From Chloroflexota bacterium (GTDB taxonomy: Bacteria; Chloroflexota; FW602-bin22; JACPRP01), in assembly GCA_016210495.1 (NCBI GenBank), contig JACQUC010000207.1:1-36715 (forward strand): 36,715 bases of DNA, read 5' to 3'. Of the stretch, positions 1-7,678 are shown piece after piece. A model generated the notes under the pieces. That model saw nothing but the letters and a program-made list of their open reading frames with translations. It made no database searches and was not told the DNA's origin. The translations under genes were made by a program, and so were the position numbers. The stretch's first letter is position 1; each line of letters starts with the position of its first letter.

Positions 1-146
1 CCAGGATCGCGCAGCACCTCCCCGAACTTGTACCCGGCCTGGCGGATGGCGAAAGCCGGCGCAGCAGGTACCACCGGGATGCGGTCGGGCACACCTAGTG
101 ACACAGCAGTCATAACCCTCTCGTAAGGGCTCATCTCAGCAACCAT
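1..146 (-). CDS. UroD-type methyltransferase, N-terminal part (cut by window edge)
   Basis: Translating the minus strand from the ATG at 146 gives 48 residues that match the N-terminus of the other UroD/MtaA-type methyltransferases in this window: an 'MSPYERVMTAVSLGVPDRIP' segment, then 'AGYKFGEVLRDP', which parallels 'AGYKFAECYFDV' in the gene at 19628. A purine-rich ribosome binding site (GGAGGAGAG) lies upstream. The gene starts 31 bases after the stop of the corrinoid protein gene and is probably in the same operon. In this family the protein is a TIM barrel that moves a methyl group to or from a corrinoid protein using a zinc-activated thiol or substrate. The zinc ligands would lie beyond the edge, so activity cannot be judged. 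This is the sixth member of the family here. Confidence 0.8.
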   Translation of the reverse strand, partial: MVAEMSPYERVMTAVSLGVPDRIPVVPAAPAFAIRQAGYKFGEVLRDP

Positions 147-177
147 GCCCCGCTCTCCTCCTGTCCCTCCTGAATAT

Positions 178-822
178 TCAGCCGGCTCCCGTCAACCGCT
201 GGACGATGTTTACTGCTTCGACTGCGTTCCGCCCGACTGCGTCCGCCCCGACGTATGCCTTCACTGTCTCGTCGACCGGTGCGCCGCCGACGACGATGTA
301 TCGTCCTGCGCGCAGCCCTCGCGCCTCGAGCGCCGCGATGGTTTCACGCATGCTGTCGAAGGACTGTGTCAGCAGCGCGCTCATTCCAACGAACTGAGGT
401 TGGTGGCTTTCAACGGCGGACACAAAACGCTCTTTCGGCACATCCACGCCGAGGTCGACGACCTCAAATCCAGCGGCGGAGAGCATGGTCGTGACGATGT
501 TCTTGCCCAGGTCGTGGATATCACCCTTAACCGTGCCTATGACAACTTTGCCGAGCTTGCGGTCATCACGATTAGCGGCCTCAAGCAGTGGCCCAAGGAA
601 TGCCATCATCTGCTTGAAGATGTTCGCTCCCAGTAGCAGTTCAGGCAGGAAGTACTCCTCCCTTTCATATCTCTCCCCGACGGCTTCCAGTCCGCGCCGA
701 CACTCCTCGACAACACTTAAAGGATCCTTGCCAGTCTCCACTGCTGCTGCGACTTCGCGCAACGCGGTTTTTTCGTCAAGCTCCACAAAGGCGTTGAACA
801 GAGCAGATGTCATCTCGTTCAT
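178..822 (-). CDS. Corrinoid (B12-binding) methyl-carrier protein, MtaC/MttC type
   Basis: 214 residues with the two-part layout of methyltransferase corrinoid proteins. A helical cap (about residues 1-88) is followed by a Rossmann-type B12 domain (about 90-212). The cobalamin signature is present: D101-x-H103-x-x-G106 in 'VKGDIHDLGKN', then 'GMSALL', then 'VVGGAPV'. His103 would be the lower axial ligand of cobalt. The protein carries a methyl group between a substrate-specific methyltransferase and an acceptor methyltransferase in the cytoplasm. Its ATG overlaps the TGA of the molybdopterin oxidoreductase gene by four bases (ATGA), so translation is probably coupled. A UroD-type methyltransferase gene follows after 31 bases. 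Assignment to the family is firm; the methyl donor is unknown. Confidence 0.92.
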   Translation of the reverse strand: MNEMTSALFNAFVELDEKTALREVAAAVETGKDPLSVVEECRRGLEAVGERYEREEYFLPELLLGANIFKQMMAFLGPLLEAANRDDRKLGKVVIGTVKGDIHDLGKNIVTTMLSAAGFEVVDLGVDVPKERFVSAVESHQPQFVGMSALLTQSFDSMRETIAALEARGLRAGRYIVVGGAPVDETVKAYVGADAVGRNAVEAVNIVQRLTGAG

Positions 823-2987
823 CCTCCCCTTTCAACCTCGCATAGAAGCGCTTTGAACACGGGGAAGCCCGAAATCGGATCGCGGTTGTCCGGGTCCGTG
901 AGGTAATTGGTATTGGCCTCGCGCCAGGGCTTCGCGTGCAGCGGGCTTCCACCGCCAACGTTGACCTCTACAGCTCCGGGCATCACGGCATCCGTGACCT
1001 TGGCGAAAAACGTCACTTGCCCCCTCGGAGATCTTACGACGGCACGATCCCCATCCCTAATGCCTCGGGCTCGTGCGTCTAACGGGTTGATGAGTACCTG
1101 TGGCTCGGGCTGCAGCTTCAACAAACTCGGAATGTTAAGGTGTTGTGAACGGAATGCCGACTGAGTCCTGGCGCCCGTATTGAGCACGAGAGGAAACTGT
1201 TTGGCCAGCTCCGGATCCGCCAGCGGTCCCTCCGTCGGCTCGGTGTAGACCGGCAGGGCGTCATAGCCATGTTCTGCCAGCATGCTCGAGGCTAGCTCGA
1301 CCCTACCCGATGGTGTCTCAAACCCGGGCCTTCGATCCCCTCTCAGCAGGCCGGTTTCGTATTTCCTGTACTCCTCGGGCTTGCCGAAGGCGAGCCCCTG
1401 AGGATTGCGGCGCAGCTCGTCCAGGCTCACCGGGTGATCGCGAAGCACGAACTCGACCATTTCCTCCTCGTTTCGGGGATAAACGTCCCCGTAGCCCAGC
1501 CTTTGGGCGAGCTCGGCAAGGATATTGTAATCGCTACGGGCTTCCCCGATGGGCTCGATCACCCTCTGTCGCAACTGGACGTAGTTCCGATGCCGCTGAT
1601 AGCTGAAGTTCTCGTACTGGGTGGTGGCCGGCAGCACAAAATCGGCGTACGGGGCGTCGACCGTCATAAAGCGGTCGATCACCACCAGGAGGTCGAGCGC
1701 CGCCAGGCACCGCTTCCAAAGGTCAGGGTCCGGGTAGCCGGTGATGATCGACGCGCCGCCGATGATCAACGCCTTTATCGGATAGGGATCACCCTCGAGT
1801 ACGGCGCGAGGGAGCTCCATGAAGTGAGCCCCCTTGGTGAGCTTGCAGAAAAGCGGGTACTTTTCGAAGCCAATCGGCTTGGGGTTCTCCGGCGGCAAAA
1901 CATCGGTGCGATTGTAAGGGCTCTTCACTTTCGCGCTCAGCACGATGCCGCCGGGCACGTCGAGGTTGCCCGTGATCGCGTAAAGGACGATGACTGCTCG
2001 GATGTTCTGAACGCCGCTGTTGGTATACTCGAGGCCGGTGTACATAGACAACGTCGCGTGCTTCGCGGCGGCAATCGCCCTGGCCGTCTCCGCAATCACT
2101 TGCGCGGGCACCCAGGTTATGCGCTCCACCTTCTCCGGAGGGAACTCCTGCACGTAGGCGCGCAACTGGTCAAACCCGTGCGTCCACTTCTCGACGAACT
2201 CCCTGTCGTAAATACCTTCGTTGATGATCACGTTGAGCATTCCGAGGGCCAGGGCGCCGTCGGTTCCGGACCTAACTGGTATCCACTTGTGAGCACTAGC
2301 GGCTATCTCGCTGCGCATGTGGTCGATCACGATGACCCTGGCACCACGCTTCTTCGCCTCCATAATCCGCCTCATAGCCATCGGCGGAGAATCTGTGGCG
2401 GGGTTCGCCCCCCACACCACTATCACATTGGCGTTAGCGTAATCGGGCCGGGTCGTGCCCATGCTCGCCCCCAGGGTAGGGATACCAGCCAGGAGGCCGT
2501 AAGACACGAAACAAAGCGAGCTGCAGCCGGCGTTATTGGGCGAGCCGAAGGGAAAGATAATGCTCTTGGGGCTCTGGTTCACCAGGCCCGGCGGGGCGAA
2601 AGGCTCGATCAAAGACACGTCGAACAGGCCTCGCCCGATGTAGCTCATCACCGCTTCTGGGCCGACCGAGCGCTTGATCTCCTGAAGCTTATCGACGATC
2701 TTTTCGAACGCCTCGTCCCAGCTCACGCGCTGGAAACGCCCCTCGCCCTTGGCGCCCACCCTGGCCAGCGGGTACTGCAAACGATCCGGCGAATGGACGA
2801 TGCCCTTGGAATGGGCGCCCCGGACGCAGACGATGCCCATGGGATGCTCTTTGATGGGCATCACCCGCTCGATCTTCCCGCCGACAACCTCGACGTGTAC
2901 GCCGCAACCGCCCGGGCAGATGCCGCAGACGCTGGTGACCACCTTCTTGGGATTGCTGTCTGTTCCTTGCGCTCGCGCGCCAGCCAT
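819..2987 (-). CDS. Molybdopterin (bis-MGD) oxidoreductase with 4Fe-4S domain
   Basis: 722 residues from the ATG at 2987, which has GGGGAGG seven bases upstream. A GTG 15 bases further upstream lies within that ribosome binding site and is less likely. The N-terminus has C-x2-C-x3-C ('CGICPGGC', C21, C24, C28) and a fourth Cys at 54 ('GIVCVRGAH'), as in 4Fe-4S proteins of the DMSO reductase/formate dehydrogenase superfamily. The segment 'FGSPNNAGCSSLCF' (about 147-160) lies where the metal-ligating residue is expected; Cys155 or Cys159 is a candidate. The C-terminal molydopterin dinucleotide-binding domain is complete. No Tat or Sec signal is seen, so it is probably cytoplasmic. No Fe-S electron-transfer subunit or membrane anchor adjoins it. 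It is the penultimate complete gene of the leftward operon and is coupled to the corrinoid protein gene. It might oxidise formate or a demethylated product, but the substrate is not known. Confidence 0.9.
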   Translation of the reverse strand: MAGARAQGTDSNPKKVVTSVCGICPGGCGVHVEVVGGKIERVMPIKEHPMGIVCVRGAHSKGIVHSPDRLQYPLARVGAKGEGRFQRVSWDEAFEKIVDKLQEIKRSVGPEAVMSYIGRGLFDVSLIEPFAPPGLVNQSPKSIIFPFGSPNNAGCSSLCFVSYGLLAGIPTLGASMGTTRPDYANANVIVVWGANPATDSPPMAMRRIMEAKKRGARVIVIDHMRSEIAASAHKWIPVRSGTDGALALGMLNVIINEGIYDREFVEKWTHGFDQLRAYVQEFPPEKVERITWVPAQVIAETARAIAAAKHATLSMYTGLEYTNSGVQNIRAVIVLYAITGNLDVPGGIVLSAKVKSPYNRTDVLPPENPKPIGFEKYPLFCKLTKGAHFMELPRAVLEGDPYPIKALIIGGASIITGYPDPDLWKRCLAALDLLVVIDRFMTVDAPYADFVLPATTQYENFSYQRHRNYVQLRQRVIEPIGEARSDYNILAELAQRLGYGDVYPRNEEEMVEFVLRDHPVSLDELRRNPQGLAFGKPEEYRKYETGLLRGDRRPGFETPSGRVELASSMLAEHGYDALPVYTEPTEGPLADPELAKQFPLVLNTGARTQSAFRSQHLNIPSLLKLQPEPQVLINPLDARARGIRDGDRAVVRSPRGQVTFFAKVTDAVMPGAVEVNVGGGSPLHAKPWREANTNYLTDPDNRDPISGFPVFKALLCEVERGG

Positions 2988-3039
2988 AGCCTTCCTCCCC
3001 ACGGAGCCATCAATTCCGGTCAGTGCCCCGCCCCACCCT

Positions 3040-3064
3040 GGGCGTCCGCCTAAGGCGGACGCCC
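3040..3064. repeat. Palindromic repeat between livF and the molybdopterin gene
   Basis: A perfect hairpin with 11-base arms (GGGCGTCCGCC / GGCGGACGCCC) and a TAA loop. It is flanked by CCCCACCCT on the left and CCTACGG on the right. The core TCCGCCTAAGGCGGA recurs at 15541-15555 and, in reverse, at 34870-34884. It could attenuate transcription between livF and the molybdopterin gene, but no T-run follows on either strand. Confidence 0.8.
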
Positions 3065-3086
3065 CTACGGATTTTACGGTTTGTTC

Positions 3087-3806
3087 TCACGCGCCCAGGT
3101 AGTGCCGCTTGACTTCCGGGTTCTCGCGGAGCGCACTGGCCGCCCCGTGCAGCACCACTTTTCCGGTCTGCATCACGAAAGCGCGATCCGCGATCCCCAA
3201 CGCGGCCCTGGCGTTTTGCTCGACCAGCAAAATGGAGATGCCCCGCTCCCGCAGCTCTACGATGATTCTGAAGATATCTTTCATCACCAGTGGCGCGAGT
3301 CCCAACGACGGTTCGTCGAGCAGCAGCAGCTTCGGCTTCGACATGAGCGCTCGCCCGATCGCCAGCATCTGCTGCTCTCCCCCGCTGAGCGTCGAGGCGC
3401 GCTGTTTCTGTCTCTCGGAAAGCCGAGGGAATGTATGGAAGACCTTTTCCAGATCCTCTGCCAGCTCGGCCTTCTTCAGGCGCCCGTAATGGCTGTACGC
3501 TCCCAGCAGCAGGTTGTCCAGCACCGTGAGCGAAGAGAACAGTTGCCTGCCCTCAGGCACCTGGCACACGCCCGCAGATACGATCCAGTCCGGACTCGCG
3601 CTGGTGATATCTCGACCAGCGTACACGATCGTCCCGGTCGATGGCCTGATTATCCCAGATATAGTCTTCATCAGCGTCGACTTGCCCGCCCCGTTGGCTC
3701 CAATGATGCACGCGATCTCCCCCTCGCGCAAGTCAAGAGAGACGCCCTCGATCGCTTTGATGTGGCCGTAATATGTGCTGACCTCTCGAACCTCAAGCAT
3801 TGGCAT
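3087..3806 (-). CDS. livF: LIV-type ABC transporter ATPase, LivF family
   Basis: 239 residues. Walker A is 'GANGAGKST' (36-44), the Q-loop region 'VPEGRQ' follows, the signature is 'LSGGEQQ' (140-146), and Walker B is 'LLLLDEPSLGL' (160-170). The D-loop and 'LLVEQN' H-loop region are those of the short LivF class. It powers import with LivG, LivH and LivM at the inner face of the membrane. An alternative start at the second Met (3800) has slightly better spacing to a GAGG. It lies 13 bases after livM and ends the transporter block. The solute cannot be told from the ATPase; the surrounding methyltransferase genes suggest a methylated compound and not a branched-chain amino acid. Confidence 0.95.
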   Translation of the reverse strand: MPMLEVREVSTYYGHIKAIEGVSLDLREGEIACIIGANGAGKSTLMKTISGIIRPSTGTIVYAGRDITSASPDWIVSAGVCQVPEGRQLFSSLTVLDNLLLGAYSHYGRLKKAELAEDLEKVFHTFPRLSERQKQRASTLSGGEQQMLAIGRALMSKPKLLLLDEPSLGLAPLVMKDIFRIIVELRERGISILLVEQNARAALGIADRAFVMQTGKVVLHGAASALRENPEVKRHYLGA

Positions 3807-3819
3807 CCGCCTCTACGGC

Positions 3820-4815
3820 CTATTGCGCCGGAACCTTGGTGGGCTGATTGCTCCCCAGCCTCGAAAGTAACGCGAGTATCATGCCCGCGAGCCCCTTGGG
3901 CATAAACATTAAGATCAAGATGAAAACGATACCATAGACTACCACCTTGTAGTCGTTGAAGCCCTGGAGCAGATCGGGCAAGCTTTTCATAATAATGACG
4001 CCCAGGATGGCACCCCACAACGTGCGGCGCCCTCCCAGGAACAAAACTAGAATCAGCTCGATGGAGAGCGTTAGGCCGTAGTCTGCCGGCGAAAGGAAGC
4101 GAAAGTAGTGCGCATACAGAAACCCGGCAATTCCCGTGAATACGCCGGAGACCAGGAAGATCTGCAGCTTGTACTTTGCTACGTTGATGCCCATCATCTC
4201 GGCGGCCAGCTCGTCCCCGCTCAGGGCCAGCGCCGCCCGCCCGACCCTGGATCGCACGATGCCAAAGCTTGCGAGCAGCACGAGGAGCAGCGTACCCCAA
4301 ACGAGGAAGTAATACTTGGTGTCGTTGTCGAAAGCGAAATCGCCCACAGTTATCTTGGGGACATCCATCAGGCCGGAGCTGCCTCCCGTGATCTCGGGAA
4401 GGGCGATGAGGGCGGCCGGAATCAGCACCCCAAACGCCATCGTGCCGATCGCGAGGTAATAACCCCTAAGTCGTAACGTTGGGACACCTATGGACAGAGC
4501 GGCTACAAGTGTTGTAAGCAAGGTCAGCGGAAAGGTAACCCATAGGGGCCAGCCCAACCGAACCGAGGCTATGCCGGTTGTGTAGGCGCCGACTGCGAAA
4601 AAGGCGTTCTGGCCAAGCGATAGCTGATCGCTGTATCCGACGAGCAGGTCCAAAGCGACCGCGACGATGGAGTAGATGCCCACAAGCATGACGAGATTCA
4701 TATGGTAGGACCCCTCCAGCGCAAACGGGAGCAAGACAAGCCCTGCCACCAGTGGCAAAAAAGCAAGATACCTACCGGTGGGACCATTGAGTATCTGAGG
4801 CGCTCTCAGTTTCAT
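3820..4815 (-). CDS. livM: LIV-type ABC transporter permease, LivM family
   Basis: 331 residues from the ATG at 4815, which has GGTAAAGAG upstream inside the livH stop region. A longer reading from 4842 would overlap livH by 23 bases. The protein has about eight to ten hydrophobic segments. The LivM hallmark 'GYSDQLSLGQNAFFAVGAY' lies near residue 60, and the conserved cytoplasmic 'ALSGDELAAEMMGINVAKYK' coupling segment, which contacts the ATPases, lies in the second half. Length is normal for the family. It forms the translocation channel with LivH. Confidence 0.94.
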   Translation of the reverse strand: MKLRAPQILNGPTGRYLAFLPLVAGLVLLPFALEGSYHMNLVMLVGIYSIVAVALDLLVGYSDQLSLGQNAFFAVGAYTTGIASVRLGWPLWVTFPLTLLTTLVAALSIGVPTLRLRGYYLAIGTMAFGVLIPAALIALPEITGGSSGLMDVPKITVGDFAFDNDTKYYFLVWGTLLLVLLASFGIVRSRVGRAALALSGDELAAEMMGINVAKYKLQIFLVSGVFTGIAGFLYAHYFRFLSPADYGLTLSIELILVLFLGGRRTLWGAILGVIIMKSLPDLLQGFNDYKVVVYGIVFILILMFMPKGLAGMILALLSRLGSNQPTKVPAQ

Positions 4816-4819
4816 TCGG

Positions 4820-5683
4820 CTACTCTTTACCAAGCAGGCCATTGGGCCGCACCAGCAAAATCACCAACAGTACCACCAGCGCTATGGCGTCCTTAAAAAG
4901 CGCTGAGATCGTGGCCGCGGCGTAAGACTCGAACAGTCCCAGCAGCAACCCTCCCAGTACGGCTCCGGGCAAACTGCTCAGGCCACCAAAGATCGAGGCA
5001 GATATGCCTTTGAGCAGCAGAAGCGTCCCGTCCTCGTAGTTGACCATTGTGATGGGCGCGATCAAGATGCCGGCAACGGCACCCAACGCAGCGCTCATGG
5101 CGAACGACAGGACGACCATACGCTGAACGTTGATTCCGACGAGACTGGCCGCTACGCGGTTCTCGGCCGAGGCCTTCAGCGCCTTGCCGAAATAGGTACG
5201 CTCGAAGAAGAACCAGACGCCGGTTAGCAAAAGGGCAGTAGCCAGCAAGACGACCACGGCCTGGGGGACGATGGTAGCGCCTCCGATCGACAGGGGCGGG
5301 CCTTCGACCAGTGCCGGTAGGGCGAGGTTCTGGGTGCCCCATATCAACAGCGCCACGCCTTTTATCAGAAACGAGCCGGCCATCGTCACCAGCAGCACCA
5401 CGAAGACAGGCGCACGATAGAGTGGCCTGATGAGCACCCGCTCCGTCACAACTCCGACGATAGTGACCAAAACAACCGCCACCAGAAAGGCCACGGCTAC
5501 GGGGATCTTGGCTACGAGGAGGAGCGAGATCATAAGAAACGCGGCAAGCACAACCAGCTCGCCATGAGCAAAATTGAAGAGCGCGCTCGACTGGTAGATT
5601 ATGGTGAGGCCAAGCGCCACCAGGGCATAGATACTGCCCTGCGTGAGCCCCGAGAAAAAGAATTGCAAATATAGGCTAAGCAT
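4820..5683 (-). CDS. livH: LIV-type ABC transporter permease, LivH family
   Basis: 287 residues, strongly hydrophobic, with about eight membrane segments. 'GSIYALVALGLTIIYQSSALFNFAHGE' (given here only as a hallmark of LivH; residues about 16-42) and the coupling helix 'ASAENRVAASLVGINVQRM' are both present. GGGAG precedes the ATG at 5683 by about ten bases. It is 30 bases downstream of livG and its stop lies just before the livM start. Partner of LivM in the importer. Confidence 0.94.
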   Translation of the reverse strand: MLSLYLQFFFSGLTQGSIYALVALGLTIIYQSSALFNFAHGELVVLAAFLMISLLLVAKIPVAVAFLVAVVLVTIVGVVTERVLIRPLYRAPVFVVLLVTMAGSFLIKGVALLIWGTQNLALPALVEGPPLSIGGATIVPQAVVVLLATALLLTGVWFFFERTYFGKALKASAENRVAASLVGINVQRMVVLSFAMSAALGAVAGILIAPITMVNYEDGTLLLLKGISASIFGGLSSLPGAVLGGLLLGLFESYAAATISALFKDAIALVVLLVILLVRPNGLLGKE

Positions 5684-5713
5684 CGCAAAGCTTCTCCCTC
5701 ATTGAGAGTCGCC

Positions 5714-6472
5714 TCACCCGAGATATGCCTGGATAACGTCAGGGTTACTCTGTATCTGTATCGGTGGCCCCTCGGCGATCTTCTCTCCATAGTTCAGGAC
5801 CACGATTTCGTCAGAGACGCTCATAACCAACTCCATGTTGTGCTCGACCAAAAGTATGGTGATGCCGGCGTCACGGATCCGACGCAGTAACGTTGCCAGG
5901 CGCAGAGTCTCGGCGTCATTCAAGCCCGCGGCGGGCTCGTCCACAAGGAGTAGATCTGGACCCGACGCCAAACATCGGGCAATCTCAAGCAGCCTTTGCT
6001 GGCCAAAGGGCAGCGCTCCGGCCAGCTCGTTCGCCATTCCGGTCAGTCCCACGAACGCCAGTTTTTGCCAGCTCGACTCGCGAAACGAGCGCTCCTCCGC
6101 TCTCACGCGCGGCAGGTGGAGCATGGAATCAAACAACCCGGCTCGCCCCCTGCGGTGCAAGCCCACCATCACGTTCTCCAGTACCGTCAGCTCCTGGAAG
6201 AGTCGCACGATCTGAAAGGTCCTGGCCAGGCCCCGCTCCACGATCGCAGTGGTCTTGAAACCCGTCACGTCGGCGCCCTTGAATTTGACCGTTCCCGCGC
6301 TTGGACGGTACACGCCTGTAATGGCGTTGAAGACAGTGGTCTTGCCGGCACCGTTCGGTCCGATGATGGCCTTGATTTGGCCACGCTTGACACCAAAGGA
6401 GACGTCCGACACGGCTCGCAGGCCGCCAAAAAAGACGTTAAGCTTGTCGACTTCTAGCAGCAAGTTGTCCAA
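5714..6472 (-). CDS. livG: LIV-type ABC transporter ATPase, LivG family
   Basis: 252 residues if started at the TTG at 6472, which follows GGTGAGGAG by four bases. The frame stays open further upstream (to 6613), but that part overlaps the preceding methyltransferase and lacks family similarity. A GTG at 6484 overlapping the upstream TGA is the other candidate. Walker A is 'GPNGAGKTT', the LivG-type insert 'ARTFQIVRLFQELTVLENV' follows, the signature is 'LPFGQQRLLEIARCLA' (LSGGQ replaced by LPFGQ, as is usual in LivG), and Walker B is 'LLLVDEPAAGL'. It partners with LivF. Confidence 0.93.
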   Translation of the reverse strand: MDNLLLEVDKLNVFFGGLRAVSDVSFGVKRGQIKAIIGPNGAGKTTVFNAITGVYRPSAGTVKFKGADVTGFKTTAIVERGLARTFQIVRLFQELTVLENVMVGLHRRGRAGLFDSMLHLPRVRAEERSFRESSWQKLAFVGLTGMANELAGALPFGQQRLLEIARCLASGPDLLLVDEPAAGLNDAETLRLATLLRRIRDAGITILLVEHNMELVMSVSDEIVVLNYGEKIAEGPPIQIQSNPDVIQAYLG

Positions 6473-6480
6473 ACGTCTCC

Positions 6481-7506
6481 TCACCTTGTAGTGTATGCAA
6501 TATTGCGGGCAGCCTTGGCCAGAGCCATCACGTTGTCCCAAGGAGCGTCGCGCGGAATACCGCAATCGGCGCTCAAGATGAATCCGCCCCCTTTGCCGGC
6601 GTCTTCTATGCACTTCGCCGCCTCGTCGCCAACTCTCTCAGGCGGGCCCTTCAGGATGCCCACAGAGCCGACATTTCCCATCAGACAAACCCTGTCGCCA
6701 TAGAGGGTCTTAAGCGCAGAAAGATCGGCGTATTCCGAAACATGCCACACGTCGGCGCCTTCGTCGGCCACGATATCAAACCGATCGTTCCAGTTTCCGC
6801 AGGTATGCAGGGCGGTTCTGACGCCGCTCGCCTTGAGCTGGTGGAATATCCGGCGGCTGTACGGATGAGCGAACTGCTCGTAGTGCTTGCGTGATATGGA
6901 GAGCCCGCCGGCCACCGAGTTTCCCATCCAAATCACGTCGGCTCCAGCTTCAGCCAGAGCCAGCGCGTGCTCGGCGTCCCTTTCCGTAGCGAACTCGAGG
7001 ATCGCGGTGACGAAATCCGGGTCAGAGATCATGTTCTTGTAGAGATTCTCCACGCCTCGTAGCTGACAAGCCGTGTTGAAGGGCGCCTGCACCACGGCAA
7101 CCACCGGGACCTCCTTGCCGACAGCCTTCTTCAGCTTCCGCACGCGTCTCAAGCGACGCTGAGCCTCTCCCTGCGCCATCACGTCGACGGACCGCATTCT
7201 TTCCAGGTCCTCACGACACCTGATGGGATGCTCGAGAATCTGGGGAGCGTCGTCTTCGAGGAACCTCACTTCTGCCCCCAGCGCAAAAGCCACGATGTCG
7301 ACGCCCCCGACGGCCCAGACGGCATCCGATCCGAAGTCGTCGAGGCACTTCAGCTCCGCTCGAATGTACCTCTCGTCGTCGGCCAAGCCCTCGCCAACCT
7401 TGCAGCCAGCGTACTTGATACCGCAGTAAACGGTAAACAGGACAACCGGCACTCTGTCGGTCTCTCTAAGCTCCAGCGCCGCTGCCACGCGCTCCGCCGA
7501 TGTCAT
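6481..7506 (-). CDS. UroD/MtaA-type corrinoid methyltransferase inside the liv operon
   Basis: 341 residues from the ATG at 7506, chosen because it aligns with the start of the paralogs ('EMTSAERVAAALELRETDRV'). The frame is open to 7563. The zinc site of the MtaA/MtbA class is intact: H234-x-C236 in 'ALHTCGNW' and C315 in 'ILSADCGIP'. This family transfers methyl groups between a corrinoid protein and a thiol or substrate. True uroporphyrinogen decarboxylases lack this H-x-C...C set. The gene sits between the LIV binding lipoprotein and livG, and its TGA overlaps a possible GTG start of livG. That position ties the transporter to methyl transfer chemistry. The substrate is unknown. Confidence 0.9.
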   Translation of the reverse strand: MTSAERVAAALELRETDRVPVVLFTVYCGIKYAGCKVGEGLADDERYIRAELKCLDDFGSDAVWAVGGVDIVAFALGAEVRFLEDDAPQILEHPIRCREDLERMRSVDVMAQGEAQRRLRRVRKLKKAVGKEVPVVAVVQAPFNTACQLRGVENLYKNMISDPDFVTAILEFATERDAEHALALAEAGADVIWMGNSVAGGLSISRKHYEQFAHPYSRRIFHQLKASGVRTALHTCGNWNDRFDIVADEGADVWHVSEYADLSALKTLYGDRVCLMGNVGSVGILKGPPERVGDEAAKCIEDAGKGGGFILSADCGIPRDAPWDNVMALAKAARNIAYTTR

Positions 7507-7578
7507 CTCCGCTTTCTTACCCGCTGTACACCTCCCCCTGGCTAGTGCATGATCAGCCAGCACTTGCGGCGAGGTATT

Positions 7579-7605
7579 GTAGGGGCAACCCTGTGTGGTT
7601 GCCCC
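7579..7605. repeat. Palindromic repeat between the lipoprotein and methyltransferase genes
   Basis: GTAGGGGCAACC, a six-base loop (CTGTGT) and GGTTGCCCC make a nine-base-pair hairpin. The outer GTAGGGGC matches the ends of the repeats at 15533 and 34858. It lies in the 172-base gap between the broken binding-protein gene and the methyltransferase gene. Confidence 0.75.
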
Positions 7606-7678
7606 GTCGCTGCCAGGCCAACGACGTCGTTGCCGACGATGCTCTCTGCGAGCGCACTATTGACTGTGCCACACGAAC

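Noticed and set aside
1434..3053. Long open frame on the plus strand opposite the first molybdopterin enzyme
   Set aside because: It is the antisense shadow of a gene with clear motifs; its composition is Arg/His/Asp-rich and shows no family features. The same holds for the long frames opposite the molybdenum hydroxylase and the FAD enzyme.
3040..3064. Intrinsic terminator
   Set aside because: The stem is strong but no T-run follows on either strand, and the same core occurs elsewhere in positions unrelated to gene ends, including inside coding sequence.
5599..6613. Longer N-terminus for livG up to 6613
   Set aside because: The extra residues lie within the methyltransferase coding region, are Arg-rich and unlike LivG; a TTG with a good ribosome binding site at 6472 gives the usual length.
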